This document shows, in pieces, positions 27,701 to 35,914 of a stretch of DNA of 64,000 bases (the first letter of the stretch is position 1; every line of letters starts with the position of its first letter). The DNA lies in the NCBI GenBank assembly GCA_030159075.1, contig BROG01000470.1:247001-311000 (forward strand), given 5' to 3'. The translations under genes and the position numbers were made by a program. A model generated the notes under the pieces. It did no database searches, was not told the DNA's origin, and saw only the letters and a list, made by a program, of their open reading frames with translations. Source of the stretch: Atrina japonica (Eukaryota; Mollusca; Bivalvia; Pterioida; Pinnidae).

Positions 27701-30700
27701 AAGACATATGTTTTTCGGAGCAGACTGTGAAGATATAAATCTAAAATACTTTTATAGTGAATCTACAAGTATTTATTTGGCTTAATATAGTTCTGATAAA
27801 TCAAATGTAAATTAAAAAATACATAGTGCAATTTTGAAAAGAAAAAACAGACTTTAATTTATTATTCAAAATGTCATTTCTGTTTAATTCTTACATGTAC
27901 TTCTTTTTAAAAATTTACAGAGAGAGCTTGTCCACAATCCACAAAAAAAAAATCAGGAATATTATCCTCAGATAAAATATGGTTAAAAAGACAAAAAACA
28001 TTAAAAGTTTATGTACAGCAAATACTTTCTTTCATAAGATGTGTTTATTTGAAAATTGATTTGCTTTCATTTGGCATTCATGGACTTATGAATGCCAAGT
28101 GAAAAAAAAAAAGGCAAATTCCATGAAGCATGTTAAATCTTCATGATGAATTTGTGTTTGTCAAGTTGACATTCTCCTGAATTCCAACTGAAAGCTGTTC
28201 AATGAAATATTTACTTATTTATTTGACTTTTCTTTTTTCCTTTTTTCATTGGAATTTAAATTCCTGCTCGCCCCTTCTTGTGTGTACAATTCCAGGAACA
28301 AACGTAAGAAGTTAAGATCAACAACAATGTTTTCACAAGGATTATATAGTGCCAATATATGTAGATAGTAAACACACACACACAAACACTTACATGTGAA
28401 AGTTACAAGACAATGTAAAAAAGTGCATCCCAGAAAAAATAAATATGGACCATATAGCCCCCTAATTAGTACCTTTCTCCTTTTGTCTCTATCTCTGTCT
28501 TTCTTCCTCTCCTCCCTGTCTTTATGTTTGTCTTCTCTGTCTTTGTGTCTGTCTTCCCTGTCTTTATGCCTGTCTTCTTTTTCTTTGTGTCTTTCCTCTC
28601 TATCACGGTGTCGGTCCTCTTTTTCACGACCCTCTCTGCTTTTCTCTCTTTCTCTGTCTTTATTTCTGTCTTTGCTTCTATCCCTCCCTGCACTTTTCTC
28701 TCTATCTTTTTTCTCCTGTAAACAATTCAGGGTAAACAATGAAAAGGTGATACTTAAAATGCCCTGTCAGGTTTTTAAAACAGTCACAGGGTTGACCTAT
28801 TCAACAGAAACAGTTGAAACATATAGCCTTCTGTTTCTCCAATTTACATGACATTGCATGACAGTATTGAAATCACAAGAATTGAAAACGCAAAATTTAA
28901 AAATATTGGATACACCAAAATCATGGCCCATTTGATTAATGTACATACATGTACATAAACTTGGTACATTCTGCTCACCTGAAAGAATTCTGATCCTCAC
29001 TTTTTGTTTGTTAGCATAGCAGACATGTCCATCTTACAATTTGTAAAAAAAAAATGATGGGTCTGAGTAAGCTAATTGCTAGAAAAATCTTGGAATCTCA
29101 GTTTGGTAAAATATACAGGCATCAGTAAATGGCAAAAATTGAAATAGAAAAATAAAAAATATTAACTTTGACTACTGTCATTGCGAAAATTTCGTACAGC
29201 AGAAATAACCAGTTATATACAGTATATGTAAGATCTGATGATTTCTGTGTAAGATGACCTCTGTACTATATCATTAAAACAATTACCTCTGAATCTCTCT
29301 TTTTTCTGTCCTCTCTTGATTTTTCTTTCTTTTCTTCCGGCGCTCCTCCCTTGTTCAGCATTTTATTTACATATTCATCATTGTCCACCTAGATAAAAAA
29401 CGGCGAGAAAATAAACATATGATTTGTCAAACATGATGAACTTAATCTAACAATCCAACAATGAACCACACATTCTCATGTAATATATCAGTCCAGGAAA
29501 CGTACCTGTTTGGTGTTCTGGAGGAGAAATACATTTGAAAAAAATTGTAAAAACTGTTCAAATTTACCATATAACACAATAAATATTAATAACAATCCAT
29601 TTTTACATCAGACTACATTTCCTAGAGAATATATATACAGACAGTTTGCTAAATACAAGATAGCCCTCGGAGTAAACAAATAATGGGCTTTTTTTACATA
29701 ACAATCCATCTATAAGAATAAAAAACATGACATTGCACTGAACGAGCAAAAACTCTCAGTAACCAGTGGATGAATATATATATATCTTACCCCTTTGTTA
29801 ATTCCACTGGCTAATGCTTGTAAAAATTCATTGGTCTTTTCTGGTTCATGGCCTGCCACAATTTTCCCTGGCTTCACAGAGAGAGATTTTCCTGTTACCA
29901 AAGCTGCAATAGACACCAACATATTGCAATGACATCAATTTAGTGGCTCAAAAATGGTGGGTGGGGTGTCACCTGTGTGGTGACTCAGAATTATAGCCTT
30001 TTATGTTCCATCAAAAAACATTAGATGAAGCCTTTTGACTTGCAAGGAGAAAGAAGTTAGTTAATTACCCAATCTCTGTCATACCAAACACTGAAACAGT
30101 TGAAATAAATAATAAAAGGCAGTGACTGTCTCTTCCCTGAATGCTCAGTATAAGAATGAGAAGTAAAACCAAAGCCGCATGCCATCATGCTACAGTACAG
30201 CTCAGGTGTTTTGTAGATTTTACACAAAACACAGTGGGCATATCACCTGAAAACACTGTGGGAATCCAAGTGGTTTTCTGTGTAAATGTTCACACCTTCA
30301 AGGTACAGGTATACCCCCTGGTGTGATTCATTGTTTATTGATGTCATCCCACTCTACAGGTAATTTACCTGAGGAACAGCACTTACTCACTCAGAGATGC
30401 TACATGTAACTATTACACTTTTATTTCAATGTAAATCAGTGTTTTTCTCAAATGTATCAAAGGGGTTTGACATGTTTGATGGTGATGTTTTAGCTTATTT
30501 TACAAATTTTATTTTGTAATCTTTAAAATTTATATTAAATCACAGACATGTTATCTGTGTCTGATTAAATCTAATAAATACAATTATAATTTATTCAAAA
30601 TTCTTTACAAAGTTTAGTTATAATTACATGTACATATCCTGAATTTTAACTTCCTAAATCTTAATAATCCACTAGCTAAAAATTAAATAAAATTAATAAT

Positions 30701-33700
30701 GATTTGTGCAGTTCTACTGAAGAACAATTAACACAAACACAGTATCTGAAAAAGTGATATATCATAATAGAAAGACTTCAGTCTTAATACAGTTGAGTTA
30801 TGCTATTGTTTACTTGTTGCTGTTGTTCATTTCTATTATTTTATTTTATTTTGAATTTTATTTCCAAAACTCTATTGTTACAAATATTTAGAAAAATAAA
30901 TATTGCTTGAAACATCCTCTAATTTGTTTTAAATATACATGTATACATGTTGAAAAATAGCAACAATATACATAAAATGTAGGGGAGGTTGTAGGAAGGA
31001 AAAATTAAAAAATATATATATATTTTAAATTACATTGTATGGCCAGTCTTTGTTGCTTAATTAATGATTTCATGTATTTGTTGTTAACTTGCTATTTTAT
31101 TTATCTATTTTGGGGTTATAGTAAGCAAACTTAATTTGGAATTAATTGTAACTTATACATGTGAAAGTTGCATCAACAAGCTGGTTGGACTTGGGGAATT
31201 AGAGACAGTGTATTAACTTTAATCTTCAATTTGAATGACATTCCCCAAAACAATAAAAATCACCCATCCGTGAAACCTACCAGGCCATCTCAACTAAACG
31301 TCCCTTCCTGACATTCTGTTTTTATAATACAGGTAAGAAGTACATGAAACAACATTTTAAAGACAAAGGACATTGATAATCCGGGTGAACTACATATATT
31401 AATTTATTACGATCCATGCGAGTTTTTTTTAGTGATATGTAGCCAACAGTTTTGGGCGCACCGGTACGAACTTGACTTCGATCTGGATTCTATAATTTAT
31501 TAATGATGAATGTACATCAGTCATCATGATATTTTGGTGTTGGAAAAATACAGATACGTCGCTAAAAACTAATTAGAAAATGACGATATTTCCTAATTTT
31601 CTCTCGGACTCAATGTTTTTAAATCAGAAAAAAAAATCCGCCTGAAAAAAAAAACTGCTCGTGCTACGGGGTCGGTTATATTCTTCCTTCTTGAAAACTA
31701 TCTATCTCAAAAATGTCGGGAATCTTCATATTTTTCAATACAATAAACTGATATTATAAGCGTAAACGTAAATCATTTTCCCGGCGACCCGAGTCATGAA
31801 TCGTGTAGGCTACAGCATATATGGTACAGGTAGATCACGTGATTCTCGGAAGAGAGAATATGGCGGTACAATCACTCGTAACTTAGAACGACTTCGGCGC
31901 GTGGAAAATCGAGTTTTGTATTTTATATTACCAGATATTCGAATGAGCAAAACATAGATATGATTTAATTTATTAACTCTGTGTTTCTTTCGACGACAAT
32001 AGTTCTCGGAATGAAGATGTCGGCAGTCGTTTTACCCAGTCAATACTCGAATGACGGTTGTCAATTTCGGCGCATGAAAAGTCGAGTCCTTTACTTTATA
32101 CGAACTTATAGATGCACAATAAATATAAACTGAGAAAAAATGTTATGATTTTTATTTATATATTTTTTTGTTTCTCTCGACGACGGAAATCTCAAATCAT
32201 GACAAAAGTTGAAATAGATCTATGTTATTCACCATCGGACTGTATGCCGAAATGTCCAACGTCGTCACATTTAGATTTTTTTTATTTACCGAGTAATTTA
32301 TTAATAATAAACGAAAGCAATATATTGTTATAAAATTTCCCTGATTAATTCATTTGAAGTAAATATAGAGTAGTCTGTTTTCTTTTAACAATCGTATGTA
32401 TGCTAGTAGTTGTAGTATACACCTGATGTTAATTAGGCCTAGTACTGGTGCTAAAATAACATATACACGTAATATCAATAATTTCTTAAAAAATAAAAAC
32501 ACAATTCCACAAACTTTTCTTTGCCTGTTAGTAAGACCCTTTTTTTATAAATCAAGTGGACAACAGTTTTACAGGTAGATTATCGATAAGACAAGTCAGT
32601 CTTCACGCCTCAGTGATTTTCACTTGTCTCCCGATGAGATGAGAGGTGCCGACAAGTGTTGGCTCACAATATTTTATGACCCCTTATACACAACCATGGG
32701 ACAAAAAAACACCGTGTTTTTTCAGATTTTCCACGGGGCATCTTCCCACTGTGATCCGTGGAAAAATTACGAAACACGTGAGCCGTACTGTAGACTGACA
32801 AATCTCACTGCACTGACATTAGTCCGTAGCACAATCAAAATCTATGGTGAAACTTCATGCATTTCACCTAAAGCTTAAATAATGTATCTTTATAGGTGAA
32901 AAAAATACCAATGATACACAAATATTGCTCTTCCATTCAGATTTTTTTACTCATACCAAGCTAACATTCCACATGAATGTTCTCTTTCATACTAATTCCC
33001 TCACATTAACACTAAAATTTTTTTTCAGTTAAGCAGAAAGATAACAAATTTTTGACTCACAATCCTCTAATGAAAGCAGTTAAACTTACCCACAAAATCC
33101 ACAGCTTTCTGTAGAAAAGCAATCTTGCTATCTTTGTCCTAAAAGTGAAATTGATTGAAATTATTAGGTGTTCTCACCAGTTAAGGTAAAAAATCTATTC
33201 GCATGATACGCTCCAAAATATATATAGAGATGCTAGTGGCTGACTGGAAAAATTCCTGAAATTACTAACTGAGCCAATATGGGCTGGGGGTCTGGGGGCC
33301 GCTTAGGCCCCCGGAAGCTCTGCAAGTAAAGATGCTCCGAGATTCATTCTTGCATACTTTCTGGTGCTTGACTACAATAAAGGACTTAGAAAATAATGAC
33401 TGTTTTGTGCTTTTTTCAATATAAATTTCATATTCATTTGAAGCAAGGTGAAAATCAACCACTATGTAATATATATTGAAGGCTTGTTCTGCTTAGGGAA
33501 AAGGTGTACATACAAAATGATTTGATCATTGCACACAATTCATAAACTGTCAACCTCGCTTTAGCAATGAGTCAAAGCAACATCGATTCTGATTAGTCAA
33601 TTCGATCACAATCAATGAATGAATAAACAGATAGCAAAAGTCGTCTGATGAACCAGAAATGTGTCTCGGTGGTCTGCCTAATTACCAAACAGAACCAGAG

Positions 33701-35829
33701 AAATTGGGTTATACTAAATTACGGAATAGTAATCAAACTCCGGAATTTTGTTATACTAAATAACGGAATAGTAATCAAATCCGGAATGTATGGGGGTGGG
33801 AATTAAAAATCTGGAATTCCGGAAATATCCGGAAAACTAGCATCTCTAAAAATGACTGATAAAATATACCAAATTAAAAATAATCATAACCAACTTACTC
33901 ATTTCCAAAAAGCTAGGTCAAGTACTTCATAAAAACAAATTATCAATATCATCAGAGTAAACCAAATCAAATATACACAATGTATGTAGTAAAAGTAGTA
34001 CTGTTTTATATCATAACAGGGTACCCGACAAATCTAATATATATACAATTTATGTAGTAAAAGTAGTACTGTTTTACATCATAACAGGGTACCCGACAAA
34101 TCTAATATATATACAATTTACGTAGTAAAAGTAGTACTGTTTTACATCATAACAGGGTACCCGACAAATCTAATATATATATACAATGTACGTAGTAAAA
34201 GTAGTACTGTTTTACATCATAACAGGGTACCCGACAAATCTAATATATATACAATGTACGTAGTAAAAGTAGTACTGTTTTACATCATAACAGGGTACCC
34301 GACAAATCTAATATATATACAATGTACATAGTAAAAGTAGTACTGTTTTACATCATAACAGGGTACCCGACAAATCTAATATATATACAATGTACGTAGT
34401 AAAAGTAGTACTGTTTTACATCATAACAGGGTACCCGACAAATCTAATATATATACAATGTACGTAGTAAAAGTAGTACTGTTTTACATCATAACAGGGT
34501 ACCAGACAAATCTAATATATATACAATGTACGTAGTAAAAGTAGTACTGTTTTACATCATAACAGGGTACCCGACAAATCTAATATATTTACAATGTACG
34601 TAGTAAAAGTAGTACTGTTTTACATCATAACAGGGTACCCGACAAATCTAATATATATACAATGTACGTAGTAAAAGTAGTACGGTTTTACATCATAACA
34701 GGGTACCCGACAAATCTAATATATATACAATGTACGTAGTAAAAGTAGTACTATTTTACATCATAACAGGGTACCCGACAAATCTAATATATATACAATT
34801 TACGTAGTAAAAGTAGTACTGTTTTACATCATAACAGGGTACCCGACAAATCTAATATATATACAATTTACGTAGTAAAAGTAGTACTCTTTTATATCAT
34901 AACAGGGTACCCGACAAATCTAATATATATACAATGTACGTAGTAAAAGTAGTACTGTTTTACATTATAACAGGGTACCCGACAAATCAAATGTAGTAAA
35001 AGTAGTACTGTTTTACATCATAACAGGGTACCCGACAAATCTAATATATATATACAATGTACGTAGTAAAAGTAGTACTGTTTTACATTATAACAGGGTA
35101 CCCGACAAATCTAATATATATATACAATGTACGTAGTAAAAGTAGTACTGTTTTACATCATAACAGGGTACCCGACAAATCTAATATATATACAATGTAC
35201 GTAGTAAAAGTAGTACTATTTTACATCATAACAGGGTACCCGACAAATCTAATATATATACAATTTACGTAGTAAAAGTAGTACTGTTTTACATCATAAC
35301 AGGGTACCCGACAAATCTAATATATATATAATGTATGTAGTAAAAGTAGTACTGTTTTATATCATAACAGGGTATCGGACAGGTTTTTGTTCTGTACAAA
35401 AATAATAGAAATGTATAGACTAAGCCCAAAGCAAAGTGTTTTACCTGTACAACTACATCCCTATTTTGGGAAACTCTGCAGCGAATGTTTTGGGGTTTTT
35501 GATAGAACCTGGGTGTGCCATTTTATCTCGATAAACTACGAATTGAAAAGAGGCTATCCTACTCACGATGATCAGTTTGTCGCATGCAATAGCATTCAGT
35601 TTACATGTCCTAGCTTATGCATGGAATTTCATTTCTCTTTGCACTTGAATTCAAAGTATGGATTTTATTTCTGTTATGCAACTAAATTTTGGATTGTGTA
35701 ATTTGTTATAATTGTATGTTCCATTCTTACCTTTACATTTTCTGAGTTCAACTCATCTTCTGAATACAGGCCTTTCATAAATCCTGTTGTTTTAATCACC
35801 TTAAAGAGAAAAAGATATATATATATGTG

Positions 35830-35914
<85 letters not shown>

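Noticed and set aside
28396..28851. Plus-strand Ser/Leu/Phe-rich frame, membrane-like
   Set aside because: Antisense shadow of the IFT54 charged-repeat exon 6.
32624..32878. 84-residue plus-strand frame in IFT54 intron 3
   Set aside because: Short, no motif, no splice or promoter support; part of a non-coding stretch with somewhat higher CG.
33972..35375. CRISPR-like direct repeat array
   Set aside because: The whole 68-bp unit is repeated, including the would-be spacers.
35387..35701. 104-residue Cys/Phe-rich plus-strand frame
   Set aside because: Antisense in IFT54 intron 2, next to the minisatellite, with no recognised domain. Not enough support.
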